From assembly GCF_014203225.1 (NCBI RefSeq), contig NZ_JACHIO010000001.1, forward strand, positions 1 through 64,000: a stretch of DNA of 64,000 nt. The letters are read 5' to 3'. Positions within the stretch are counted from its first letter, which is position 1. Every line of letters starts with the position of its first letter. The position numbers and the translations under genes are program-made. The DNA is from Granulicella mallensis. Its GTDB lineage: Bacteria; Acidobacteriota; Terriglobia; Terriglobales; Acidobacteriaceae. This document shows, piece by piece, positions 18,204 to 29,241 of the stretch. The notes under the pieces are model-generated. The model was not told where the DNA came from, did no database searches, and worked only from the letters and a program-made list of their open reading frames with translations.

Positions 18204-18817
18204 CGAATAGGAGTCCTCCCATCACCGAGCTTTTTCCCATCCTGGACGCCGCCCTTGCCGACACCACCATCCGCTCTGGGGAGTGGCTCGCCTGCAAACC
18301 CGGTTGCCATCAGTGCTGCATCGGCGTCTTCCCGATCTCGCAGCTCGACGCCGAAACGCTGCGCACAGGCCTGGCCGCCGCCGATCCTGCTGTCGCCCAT
18401 CGCATCGGGATTCGCGTCGAAGCAGCGCGAAGCCGGCTCAGCCGCGACTTCCCCGGAGACCCTGCCACCGGCCTGCTCTTCACCGAACCCCATCACGAAG
18501 AGGCCTTCGACGACTTCGCGAACGAAGAGCCCTGCCCTGTGCTCGACCCAGTCACCGGCACCTGCGACCTGTACGCCTTCCGACCCGTGCAATGCCGCAC
18601 CTTCGGGCCTCCTGTGCGCAATGAAGACGACGGCCTCGGCGTCTGCGAACTATGTTTCATCGACGCCCCCGCCAGCGAAGTCGCTCGTTGCGAGATGGAT
18701 CAGAGCTGGCGTCCCCTGGAAGAGAAACTGAGCTCCGAAGCCGAACAACGCACCGGCCTGCAAGGACCAACAATCATCGCCTTCGCACTAGCTCAACTCT
18801 CAACTCGTAGCTCGTAA
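18152..18817 (+). CDS. YkgJ-type cysteine-cluster protein
   Basis: This is a UPF0153/YkgJ family protein, thought to bind zinc or an Fe-S cluster. The motif CKPGCHQCC is near the N-terminus, then CPVLDPVTGTCDLYAFRPVQCRTFG, then CELCF. The only conventional in-frame start is ATG 18152, which overlaps the upstream gene by 52 bases. A perfect AGGAG at 18209-18213 points instead to an ATC codon at 18221, 7 nt downstream and just after the upstream stop; that would give a 198-aa protein starting right at the conserved domain. The C-terminal six residues are encoded by a CTCGTAG tandem repeat. Function in this organism is unknown. Confidence 0.82.
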   Translation: MHRADRLEPLGAPSQALTNRSPPITELFPILDAALADTTIRSGEWLACKPGCHQCCIGVFPISQLDAETLRTGLAAADPAVAHRIGIRVEAARSRLSRDFPGDPATGLLFTEPHHEEAFDDFANEEPCPVLDPVTGTCDLYAFRPVQCRTFGPPVRNEDDGLGVCELCFIDAPASEVARCEMDQSWRPLEEKLSSEAEQRTGLQGPTIIAFALAQLSTRSS

Positions 18818-18837
18818 CTCGTAGCTCGTAGCTCGTT
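18803..18837. repeat. Short tandem repeat (ACTCGTAGCTCGTA units)
   Basis: Four to five imperfect copies of CTCGTAG/CTCGTAA run through the stop codon of the preceding gene. A diverged relative with ACTCGCAACTCG units lies at about 12075-12120. The region up to 18977 also holds one AGCCCC...GGGGCT hairpin and no gene. Confidence 0.6.
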
Positions 18838-18977
18838 AATGACGGACTGATCACCACGGAACAAGGGCCTTGGGGACACACTCTGGCAATTCGGGAATCG
18901 TACAAAATGAGATTCGGGCCAAGCTTAGCCCCGAAGGGGCTAGAACCGGACGAAAACAACTCACCACTAGAAGAAAC

Positions 18978-20072
18978 CTACTCCTCCGTCACCCCATTGG
19001 CTGTAGCTGGCGACGCTACCGTACCCGGCGTCGCCGTAGCAGCAGGCACAACCGCGCCTCCCTTCGTCAACACCGTCCTTCCGGAAGGCACAACCGGCTT
19101 GGCAACCGCCACATTCTTCGCCTCCGCCTCGCGGAGGTCCAGCGTGGGAGCATTCTTTGGCATCGCAAAACGATCATGGCTGATATACGCCACAAAGATC
19201 GCGGCGGTGGTCGTGGGCGAAAGCACGATCAACGGCACACCATACTTCTTCAACAGGCTCTCAGACACACCCTGAATGGCATGGCTTCGGGGAATCTCCC
19301 CCTTCACCTGCGGAATCACGAACACCTGCAACCCGGTCTCCGGATGCTTGACCGAATAGTGCGCCAATCCGCGTGCCACGGACTTCGGCGAGGTGATACC
19401 GAAATCCCCAATAAAATTGCGATGAATAGCGTGAGGATAGAAGCGATTGATCGTCACCCGTACAAAGTCCGCACAGTTGATAAACGCTCCGTTATAGCGC
19501 TCGACGTTCTTGCGGTCATTGAACGCGGCAATCAGTCCCGCATCCTGCTCGGGAGTGGTCTTCACACTGAAGCCGTAGATCGTACGGTCATACGACGAGC
19601 CGACCAGTTGATACCAGTTGCCCGGAGGCGCTTTTCCATCCTCGAGATCAGGTGCAATCGCCTCAAGATGAGCCCGGCGATAGGCGTCGCGTATCAGAAT
19701 CTCGCCCGCACGATCCATCGTCTCGGGAATCTGCTCCGGAGAGTCCACCGCGTACAGGTAAGAAACCAGCGGCATCGCAAGCCAGTCATATTGGTCGATG
19801 CCGTCGTAGCGACTGAGGACCACACCCAGCTCGCCCTCCCGGCAAGCCCGCAGCTTCGTCGGCGACTCCGCGCACACGTGATCCAGGTAAACGGCCGAGT
19901 GGCCGGCAGGATTGATTCTGGACAATCCGCCATAGGGTTGCTCGACCAGCACCGCCACCGAAGCGTGCACCGGTAGACCGAACAACAGAACCAGGCAAAA
20001 GAGAGCTGAGGTCACGCCACAAAAGCCCGGAATGCTACCGGATTGTCGTAGATGCCTTTCCTGGGCTCTCAT
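18978..20072 (-). CDS. Secreted protein with papain-like His/Cys motifs, unknown
   Basis: This 364-aa protein has a signal peptide (hydrophobic stretch FCGVTSALFCLVLLFGLPVHA, cleaved near residue 35). The mature part has GHSAVYLDHVC early and FINCADFVRVTINRFYPH in the middle, a His-then-NCxD order resembling permuted NlpC/P60-like cysteine peptidases. That is only a resemblance. A second hydrophobic segment near residue 290 (VPLIVLSPTTTAAIFVAYI) could anchor it, followed by an Ala/Val/Pro/Thr-rich low-complexity tail. ATG 20072 has AGGAGG six bases upstream, much better than the frame start at 20135. It is divergent from ubiX. Confidence 0.78.
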   Translation of the reverse strand: MRAQERHLRQSGSIPGFCGVTSALFCLVLLFGLPVHASVAVLVEQPYGGLSRINPAGHSAVYLDHVCAESPTKLRACREGELGVVLSRYDGIDQYDWLAMPLVSYLYAVDSPEQIPETMDRAGEILIRDAYRRAHLEAIAPDLEDGKAPPGNWYQLVGSSYDRTIYGFSVKTTPEQDAGLIAAFNDRKNVERYNGAFINCADFVRVTINRFYPHAIHRNFIGDFGITSPKSVARGLAHYSVKHPETGLQVFVIPQVKGEIPRSHAIQGVSESLLKKYGVPLIVLSPTTTAAIFVAYISHDRFAMPKNAPTLDLREAEAKNVAVAKPVVPSGRTVLTKGGAVVPAATATPGTVASPATANGVTEE

Positions 20073-20208
20073 CGAGGTCCTCCTGGGCGTAACAGCTCCG
20101 GACACCCCGTTTTGCCGGATTGCACTACCACTCACTTTAATTAAACGTCGCCTTTACAAAAAATGTCGCGCGCAAAAGCATTGAATATTTGCGAGATAAT
20201 CGACCTAG

Positions 20209-20835
20209 ATGCCTTTCTCAAACGCAGCCGTCCGAAATCTGACGCTGGCCATTACGGGAGCGAGTGGTTCGCTCTTCGCGCGCGAAATGCTTCGTTTGTT
20301 AGATGCAGACGAGCGCGTGGCACACGTCCACCTGGTGGTCTCGCCGAGTGCACTGCGGGTATTGGCAGAGGAATCCGGTATTAACGGCCGTAACTCCATG
20401 GTAGAAAAGCTACTTGGCCGAAGCTCCACAAAGATCGTGCAACTCGCCTATGAAGATATCGGCGCCCCCATCGCCAGCGGATCTTACCCCTGCAACGGCA
20501 TGATCGTGCTCCCCTGTTCCATGGGAACGCTCGCCGGCATCGCCCATGGACTGGCGGGAAACCTGATCGAACGGGCCGCCGACGTTTGCCTCAAAGAGCG
20601 GCGGCGGCTCATCCTGTGCGTACGCGAAACGCCGCTGAACCTCATCCACATCCGCAACATGGCCGCAGCCTCCGAGGCAGGAGCCACGATCTTTCCCGTG
20701 ATTCCCACCTTCTACAACCATCCCCAGACGGTCGAAGACATCGCGCACAACTATGTCCACCGCGTGCTGCAGCATATGGGCCTGCCACAACCCAACGCGT
20801 TCCAATGGAACCCGGCCGCCGATTCAGAGCCTTAG
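20209..20835 (+). CDS. ubiX: Flavin prenyltransferase UbiX
   Basis: This 208-aa enzyme prenylates FMN to the cofactor used by UbiD decarboxylases. LAITGASGSLFAREML holds the flavin-phosphate loop at residues 13-27. PCSMGTLAGIAHGLAGNLIERAADVCLKERRRLILCVRETPLN is split over the hallmark UbiX motifs (MGT, NLI.RAADV, RETPLN). The protein starts at ATG 20209 within the AT-rich divergent promoter region; GATAAT at 20192-20197 is a plausible -10 box. UbiD itself is not in the window. The pair normally serves ubiquinone or menaquinone precursor decarboxylation. Confidence 0.94.
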   Translation: MPFSNAAVRNLTLAITGASGSLFAREMLRLLDADERVAHVHLVVSPSALRVLAEESGINGRNSMVEKLLGRSSTKIVQLAYEDIGAPIASGSYPCNGMIVLPCSMGTLAGIAHGLAGNLIERAADVCLKERRRLILCVRETPLNLIHIRNMAAASEAGATIFPVIPTFYNHPQTVEDIAHNYVHRVLQHMGLPQPNAFQWNPAADSEP

Positions 20836-20849
20836 AGCGTGTAATCCAA

Positions 20850-20990
20850 TTGCGCGCAGCGCGTTCCCCGATGCTTCAGCATCGGGGAGACGGAGGGAGC
20901 CGTAGCCTTTAGGCTACGGAATATGGCTAGGCAATAAATTGGGCTTTAGCCCCGGGCCGTTTGCCGATGCAGGCAAGAGGCCCAAGGTGA
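20850..20990. repeat. Repeat family C, one arm
   Basis: A CCCGATGCTTCAGCATCGGG hairpin is followed by GGAGGGAGCCGTAGCC, the TAGCCTTTAGGCTA hairpin and GGGCTTTAGCCCCGGGCC. The same order occurs at 22071-22280, 25345-25480 and (inverted) 49455-49590. It fills the gap between ubiX and the alpha/beta hydrolase gene. Confidence 0.75.
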
Positions 20991-21025
20991 AACCCACTTC
21001 ACTCTAACGACCCGCCCCTAAAAAC

Positions 21026-21988
21026 TCAATGCATCCGCGCAAGCGTACGCACACTCCCCGAAGGTGCAGGATTCGTCTTCAGGAAGTCCGCCGTAGCCGA
21101 AGCCACCTTTGACGGGCAGGTCTTCGGAGCCAGATGTCCACACCCTTCGACAATATCCAGCTCAGACCGTGGATCGAGATCGTGAAACTGCCGTCCGACC
21201 GACAGTGGCAGTAACTGGTCGTCCGAGCCCCACACAATCAACAACGGCGGTACAAGCGTGCTCAGCCTCGCATCCACCACGTCTTTGCCCGACCGCATGG
21301 ATTGCATGCTGCGGTCGACGACCCATTGGTTCGCGGCAAAGGCTCGCAAGGCATCCCGCCGAACAAACGCAGGCACCGTGCCACCGTGGGGCTCCAGAAG
21401 GTCAGCAAGCCGTTGCAGCGCTGCGCCATCGGCAGGATGAAACAGTACCGAGATATCCTGCGGCTCATACGCCAGACCGGCACTGTCGTACAGGACCACG
21501 CGATCCACCAACTCAGGATGATCCAGCGCGACCTTCAGCGTGACCCAGCCCCCCATCGACCATCCGCCGATATCCGTCTTCTGCAAGCCAAGCGCCTGGA
21601 TAAAGTCCACCACGAACTTCGCCTGCGTATCCATGGAATAGTCGCTGTCTGCGGGCCTGGGAGAACGGCCATAGCCGAGAAGGTCCGGTGCATAGACGTG
21701 GAAACCGGCCTTTTTCAGCCGCTTGAGCATCGGAGCCCAGCTCTCGGAGCTATCGCCAAGGCCATGTACCAGCACCAGGGGCACTCCGCCACCGGAGATA
21801 GGCGGCTCCGCTTCGTAGTAGTGCACACGGCCTTCGGGAGTCATAACGTAGTTGCTATGAACATGCGCCAGGAACAGGCCAAGGTGGATGCTCTGCCTCT
21901 GGACCCAGAGTGGCCGCTCATAGAAAGCAAGGCCGCCCAGCAGTCCGAGCACAATGACCAACAGGAACAGGCGTAGCAGCGTTCTCAT
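21026..21988 (-). CDS. Alpha/beta hydrolase
   Basis: This 320-aa protein has an N-terminal hydrophobic helix (TLLRLFLLVIVLGLLGGLAF) that probably anchors it in the inner membrane facing the periplasm. The fold shows the oxyanion segment LVHGLGDSSESW, the nucleophile elbow GWSMGGW (Ser), the acid IVWGSDDQ and the catalytic His in EGCGHLAP. It is closest in pattern to MhpC/BioH-like esterases and epoxide-hydrolase relatives; the substrate is unknown. CGAGGA precedes the ATG. It is a single gene flanked on both sides by palindromic repeats. Confidence 0.86.
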   Translation of the reverse strand: MRTLLRLFLLVIVLGLLGGLAFYERPLWVQRQSIHLGLFLAHVHSNYVMTPEGRVHYYEAEPPISGGGVPLVLVHGLGDSSESWAPMLKRLKKAGFHVYAPDLLGYGRSPRPADSDYSMDTQAKFVVDFIQALGLQKTDIGGWSMGGWVTLKVALDHPELVDRVVLYDSAGLAYEPQDISVLFHPADGAALQRLADLLEPHGGTVPAFVRRDALRAFAANQWVVDRSMQSMRSGKDVVDARLSTLVPPLLIVWGSDDQLLPLSVGRQFHDLDPRSELDIVEGCGHLAPKTCPSKVASATADFLKTNPAPSGSVRTLARMH

Positions 21989-22029
21989 CGCAGATCCTCG
22001 TTTTACAACAACTGCTATCCACTCTACTA

Positions 22030-22321
22030 GCGTGGTGAGTCATTCATTCGCTGAATAACCCGGATTCCCCATAGCGCGAAGCGCGTTCCGTGACGCTTCA
22101 GCGTTACCGAGGCGGAGGGAGCCGTAGCCTTTAGGCTACGGAATAAGGGCCAGGCAAGAATCGGGCTTTAGCCCCGGGCCTTTTGTTCGCAGCCGAAAGA
22201 AGGCCCGGGCCTAAAGGCCACATCTTTGCTATGCCTCTATTTCCGTAGCCTAAAGGCTACGGCTCCCTCCGTCCTCGCTGAACAAACCATCCTTCTTCAA
22301 TGAACGAAATGACTCACCACA
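22030..22321. repeat. MITE-like palindromic element, family C with terminal inverted repeats
   Basis: The termini are GTGGTGAGTCATT (22032-22044) and its complement (22309-22320). Inside, the GGAGGGAGCCGTAGCC plus TTTAGGCTACGGAA arm occurs once forward (about 22110-22142) and once reversed (about 22231-22270), around a GCCCGGGC-rich centre. The whole 290-bp unit can fold into one long hairpin. It contains no open frame of its own. It accounts for the 340-bp gap between the hydrolase and nitroreductase genes. Confidence 0.8.
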
Positions 22322-22328
22322 CCAAGCT

Positions 22329-22976
22329 TTATTTCAGAGGCTTGCCATACTCCTCACCGAACACCGTGTGTGAGATATCGAAGCGTCCGCCATCGTACTT
22401 GTCAGGCCCACGAAGCTGCCCAACGGCCAGCAGGCCGACGACCCAATAGCTCATCGGCAGCCGCAGCGTCTCGCAGACCTTGGCCTGCTCAAACCCTTCC
22501 ATCGGTGCGGTGTCATAGCCCATCACCTCGGCCATCAACATCATCGAGGTAAGGGCCATCATCACATGCTTGTTCAGCCATCCGCGCATCTGTTCGTCGG
22601 TAAAGCCCGACAGATAGGACGGGACACTATTGGCGGCCTGCGCGGCATAACTCTCCGGCATCCCCGCGGCACGACCCATCCGCAGCATCTCGTCCAGATC
22701 CTTGCGCCAGCCATCGCGGTCGCCACAGGCAACGATCACTGCGGAGGCCTCCTCGATCTTGGCCTGGTTGTAGCTTGCCGCGCGCAACCGCTTGCGCTGC
22801 TCCGGCTGCTGCACCACGATAAAGCGCCACGGCTGCATGTTGTACCCGCTTGGAGCATGCAATCCCGCATCCAGAATCTGTCGCAGGTCGCTGGCGGGAA
22901 TCGGCTCCCCATCGAAACTCGGGGTAGCACGCCGGTCGCGAATCGCCTGGGCCAGTGACTTTTGTGTTTTTGGCAT
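22329..22976 (-). CDS. Nitroreductase family protein
   Basis: This 215-aa FMN-dependent nitroreductase-fold protein has the N-terminal AIRDRRATPSFDGEPI and LDAGLHAPSGYNMQPWRFIVV segments (FMN phosphate and isoalloxazine binding). The C-terminal LPMSYWVVGLLAVG carries the remaining FMN contacts. Such proteins reduce nitro groups, quinones or enals with NAD(P)H. I set the start at 22976 because GGAGG lies six bases upstream; an ATG codon directly before it is too close. The upstream region is AT-rich with repeated ATCTTTA words, unlike its GC-rich surroundings, and may be an operator. Confidence 0.88.
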   Translation of the reverse strand: MPKTQKSLAQAIRDRRATPSFDGEPIPASDLRQILDAGLHAPSGYNMQPWRFIVVQQPEQRKRLRAASYNQAKIEEASAVIVACGDRDGWRKDLDEMLRMGRAAGMPESYAAQAANSVPSYLSGFTDEQMRGWLNKHVMMALTSMMLMAEVMGYDTAPMEGFEQAKVCETLRLPMSYWVVGLLAVGQLRGPDKYDGGRFDISHTVFGEEYGKPLK

Positions 22977-23089
22977 CATCGTCCTCCAAATGCAGCTAGA
23001 TCTTTCAGTTGTTCTATCTTTACGATCTTTATCGTTTGTTTTTATCTTTAAAGACGCTGTCCGTCATTTGAATCGATCCCTGTTACAGC

Positions 23090-24139
23090 TCAGGGAATCT
23101 TATCCATGTCCAGAGAAAGAACCACGGGGTTCTGTTGCGGGATATCTCCAAAGACAAGCACAGCGCTATAACCCTGTCGCAACTCCGGATGGGCATCGAT
23201 CAGGGCCTTGGCGACAGCCTCGCCGTGCGTGTGAAGCGCCTCCGCAGTAGCGTTGGCATCCGCCGCGTAGTGCAGCACCAGGTGAAGACTCTTATCGTCA
23301 GGCGCGCTCTCGCTGCTGAGCGAGGTGAACCGGAACTCTACGTCATTAGCAGCCTTGAGGACGAGCGGTGTCGTAGTGCTCGGCCCCTCTGGCATATCGG
23401 CAAGTTCGGGGGGAGCGGCTATCCTCTGCTCCGAATGCAGCTTATCCAGCAGCGTGCTCGTGACAAAGCTCGCCGGACTCAGAAGTTCATCCGCCTGGCG
23501 GAAGTACAGCCACGCCAGCCAGGACTGCTTCGTCCTTGCATGCTCGCGTGCGGCAGTCCAGTACCAGAGACCGTCGTGCCCGGCGGCGGAACGCGCGTGC
23601 GGATAAAACCCGGCCATCTTCCATCCGCCGGCATCCTGCAACAGGAACGACAGCAGCCAGGGATGAGCGCCACCTGTGGCCTCAACCATCGCAAAAGCAT
23701 AGCGTCCGGGAGGCAGCGCCGCGATGGAAAAATCCACCTCGGAGGTAGTGCCCTTCAGCGGGCAGCTAAAGTCGGCCTCGCTCGTATCGCCGGCCTTGCG
23801 CGCAGTTGCATCAAGCACATAGAGCTGAGTCACGCTCAGGTTGTTGCCCGCGAGCTTCTCGCTCGTCGTCCGCACCAGGTATTCGGTCGGGGCGAAGTTA
23901 TTGGCGTACTCCGGGATCGTGATGGCCTTGAGTGCGGCGATATCGCCGGCCTTGACCGCCGTCCCCAGCGTATGGGCAGCGCCCGCGAGTGTGTCGCGTA
24001 AAGCAGGCTGTAGCGCGGCCTGGGTCGTGCAGCTCTGGGCGAAAACCGGCACACTGGCAACCGGCAGCAACGCAAGAGCGATCGCAACCGGCAAAGCACG
24101 TTTTACGGTCGACCCGGTAATGGTTCGGATACGTCTCAA
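23090..24139 (-). CDS. Secreted hypothetical protein
   Basis: This protein of about 349 aa has a signal peptide (hydrophobic core LPVAIALALLPVASVPVFA, cleavage before QSCTT). The mature part is globular without a motif I recognise. It has a Trp-rich centre (GGAHPWLLSFLLQDAGGWKMAGFYP, then WYWTAAREHARTK) and a helix pattern suggestive of a TPR-like or alpha-solenoid stretch. The start is uncertain: TTG 24139 follows an AGAGAGG box closely, whereas the frame reaches 24211. It lies upstream of the nitroreductase gene with a 110-bp gap, so it may or may not be co-transcribed. Similar proteins occur in Acidobacteriaceae by general impression only. Confidence 0.65.
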   Translation of the reverse strand: MRRIRTITGSTVKRALPVAIALALLPVASVPVFAQSCTTQAALQPALRDTLAGAAHTLGTAVKAGDIAALKAITIPEYANNFAPTEYLVRTTSEKLAGNNLSVTQLYVLDATARKAGDTSEADFSCPLKGTTSEVDFSIAALPPGRYAFAMVEATGGAHPWLLSFLLQDAGGWKMAGFYPHARSAAGHDGLWYWTAAREHARTKQSWLAWLYFRQADELLSPASFVTSTLLDKLHSEQRIAAPPELADMPEGPSTTTPLVLKAANDVEFRFTSLSSESAPDDKSLHLVLHYAADANATAEALHTHGEAVAKALIDAHPELRQGYSAVLVFGDIPQQNPVVLSLDMDKIP

Positions 24140-24351
24140 AATACCTCTCTTGACACCGTTCTGGATACCGCTCTGGGAGCCCGCGTCTGAATGGCGCTCC
24201 CCGCACAGCATACGAAGGTGGACGCTCCGAGTCCAGTGGCACGGCCTTCGACCGTCAAAGCGAGCTTATCAAGCTCGCCATAAAGAGGCACAGCGTATTC
24301 TTGATCTGCAAGGCTACCTTCCTGCGAGCACACACGTCCCACCCTAAAGAG

Positions 24352-25278
24352 ATGACTTCCTATTCCAACTCGCGCCTCCGGCAGATTGCAGTGTCTGCGT
24401 TCGCCGCCTTCAGCTTTGCCGCAGGCAGCCTCAGCGCGCAGGCACTCCCTGGGGCAACGCCTCAAGCCTCTACGCTGCCGGCAAACTCCCCTACAGCGCT
24501 GCCCACGCCGATCGCGGCAAACCCGGTCACACCCACCACACCTGCCCATCGCGCGACCGTCACCTACGCCGCCGGCATGCTCAATGTACGGGCAGACAAC
24601 TCCAGCCTGAACCAGATTCTGCGCGAGATCAGCCGCCTCACCGGGATGAAGATTACCGGCGGCGTGGTCGACGAACGGGTCTTCGGCAACTACGGCCCGG
24701 CAGAGCCCTCAACGATTCTGGCAACGCTTCTGGGCGGCACGGGAAGCAACATCCTGTTACGCGAGTCCGACACCAACTCACCAACGGAGCTGGTCCTTAC
24801 CCCGCGCAACGGAGGCCCAACCCCTCCGAACCCAAACGCTCCTGGTTTTGACGACGGTGCCGACGGCGGTGAGACCCAGAACGTCTCGCAACCCGTGCCA
24901 CCCAGGCTTCTGCCAACGCGGCCCGGCTTCCCGCAGGCTGGCTCTCAGCCACAAGCCACGCAGCCAGCCAGCGGCCCGCAGAGCATTCCCCAACCTGCAA
25001 ACAATGTGAATGGGAGTCCCTCGAACACCTCCCCGACCGCCTCGACCTTGCCTGTAACGAACTCTGTGCCAACCGACGCCGTCCCCACTCCGTCGACTAC
25101 GCCGTCCACCTCCGGCATCGTAGACGCCCCCAATCCGCCGCCCCCCGACAGCACGACAGGCACGTCTTCCAACGGTGCCAAGACACCGGAACAGATCTAC
25201 CAGCAGTTGCAACAACTGCAGAAGCAACAGCAGAACACAACGCCTGCACCGACTACGCCGCCGGCAACCCCGCAATAA
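24352..25278 (+). CDS. Secreted protein with a single STN-like domain and Pro/Thr/Ser-rich tail
   Basis: The protein is 308 aa. A signal peptide (residues 1 to about 28) and a short linker are followed by one domain of about 75 residues. It has VTYAAGMLNVRADNSSLNQIL and REISRLTGMKI...LLGGTGSNILL, the pattern of the STN/secretin N-terminal domain found in secretins and TonB receptors. No secretin or barrel domain follows; the remaining 170 residues are low-complexity Pro, Thr, Ser, Asn and finally Gln. ATG 24352 is chosen over an upstream frame start at 24301. It is divergent from the secreted protein gene at 24139. It might bind peptidoglycan or a secretin partner, but this is unproven. Confidence 0.72.
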   Translation: MTSYSNSRLRQIAVSAFAAFSFAAGSLSAQALPGATPQASTLPANSPTALPTPIAANPVTPTTPAHRATVTYAAGMLNVRADNSSLNQILREISRLTGMKITGGVVDERVFGNYGPAEPSTILATLLGGTGSNILLRESDTNSPTELVLTPRNGGPTPPNPNAPGFDDGADGGETQNVSQPVPPRLLPTRPGFPQAGSQPQATQPASGPQSIPQPANNVNGSPSNTSPTASTLPVTNSVPTDAVPTPSTTPSTSGIVDAPNPPPPDSTTGTSSNGAKTPEQIYQQLQQLQKQQQNTTPAPTTPPATPQ

Positions 25279-25344
25279 GCATTTGAACGGTCGTCATAGC
25301 TTGAATCGCCGTCATAGCTGGGATGGTCGTCGCAGCTTGAATGA

Positions 25345-25480
25345 TGGGTCACAGCACGAAGCGCGTTCCGTGACGCTTTAGCGTCGCGGAGACGGAGGGA
25401 GCCGTAGCCTTCAGGCTACGGAATAAGGGCTCCACGAGAATTGGCCTTTAGGCCCGGGCTCTTTGTTAAGGCAGGCAAGT
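25345..25480. repeat. Repeat family C, one arm
   Basis: GCGAAGCGCGTTCCGTGACG-type start (here GCACGAAGCGCGTTCC), a TGACGCTTTAGCGTCG hairpin, GGAGGGAGCCGTAGCC, TTCAGGCTACGGAA and then GGCCTTTAGGCCCGGGC. It is preceded (25290-25345) by three loose repeats of GTCGTCATAGCTTGAAT. No gene is present between 25279 and 25524. Confidence 0.72.
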
Positions 25481-25524
25481 AATCTGGACGAAGCTCCAAC
25501 GGTCACATGACGTGGATGATCGTT

Positions 25525-25725
25525 CTACCCTTCAATCGCAACATGCACGGCAGGACTCGATACGCGTTCCTTCGCAGCCGCCATCGCGTGCATGCGGAAG
25601 ATGCGAAACATGATCTGGCAGATGCCGTAGGTCAAAAGGACACCCAACGCCAACGACGCAGCCACGGCACACACCAACATCAGGGAACTGATCACATCCG
25701 CCTCCAGCAGAGTTGAAACTGACAA
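25525..25725 (-). CDS. Small single-pass membrane protein
   Basis: This 66-aa protein has one strong transmembrane helix (about residues 11-37, ISSLMLVCAVAASLALGVLL start) followed by a basic amphipathic stretch IMFRIFRMHAMAAAKERV. The GC content and codon usage match coding DNA, and it starts with ATG. No family is recognised. It lies alone between a repeat and the uvrA promoter, on the opposite strand to uvrA, so the two share a 228-bp divergent region. Confidence 0.55.
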   Translation of the reverse strand: MSVSTLLEADVISSLMLVCAVAASLALGVLLTYGICQIMFRIFRMHAMAAAKERVSSPAVHVAIEG

Positions 25726-25862
25726 TCCTAAACACGACTCCCGAAAAGATTAATCCCGAAGTCCTCAATAAAGGATGAATGGACACGGATTTCTCCGCCC
25801 CATGCCATTCTGATGCAACTTTTAGTCCCTGCACGGTGAAAATTTTAAGAACTGTTGACCAT

Positions 25863-25879
25863 CAGGGAACATTTCCCTG
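25863..25879. promoter_or_regulatory. Candidate operator upstream of uvrA
   Basis: A perfect inverted repeat CAGGGAA-cat-TTCCCTG lies 75 bp ahead of the uvrA start, in the divergent region shared with the small membrane protein gene. uvrA is an SOS gene in many bacteria, so this may be the LexA-type box of this lineage. It does not match the known GAAC-N4-GTTC or CTG-N10-CAG consensus, so the assignment is a guess. Confidence 0.35.
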
Positions 25880-25953
25880 TCCGCGCCTGAAACCCCTTCC
25901 GGCCCAGAACCTTGTATCCTAAAGTTTTGGCCGCTTTCGGTATTTGACATCGC

Positions 25954-29073
<3,120 letters not shown>

Positions 29074-29097
29074 CCTCTGAACAAGTGTCTGGCTTTG

Positions 29098-29176
29098 AAA
29101 GGGCGGTATTTTAGTACCGCCGTAAGACTCCTGAAATTCGTGCGGCTTTAGCCGCGGAGGGAATACCGCCCCCCAC
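29098..29176. repeat. Nested palindromic repeat, family G
   Basis: GGGCGGTATT at 29100 is mirrored by AATACCGCCC at about 29165-29174. Inside lie GGCGGTA-ttttag-TACCGCC and CGGCTTTAGCCG hairpins. A relative with GGGACTTCAGTCCC and GGCTTTAGCC plus CGGAGGGAA lies at 42678-42749. It fills the uvrA to CPBP gap and could act as a terminator for uvrA. Confidence 0.6.
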
Positions 29177-29241
29177 TTAAGAGCTTCCCAGGGCTAAACT
29201 CAACGCCGCTACACCGCACGGCCCATTACCGACTGTCTTCC

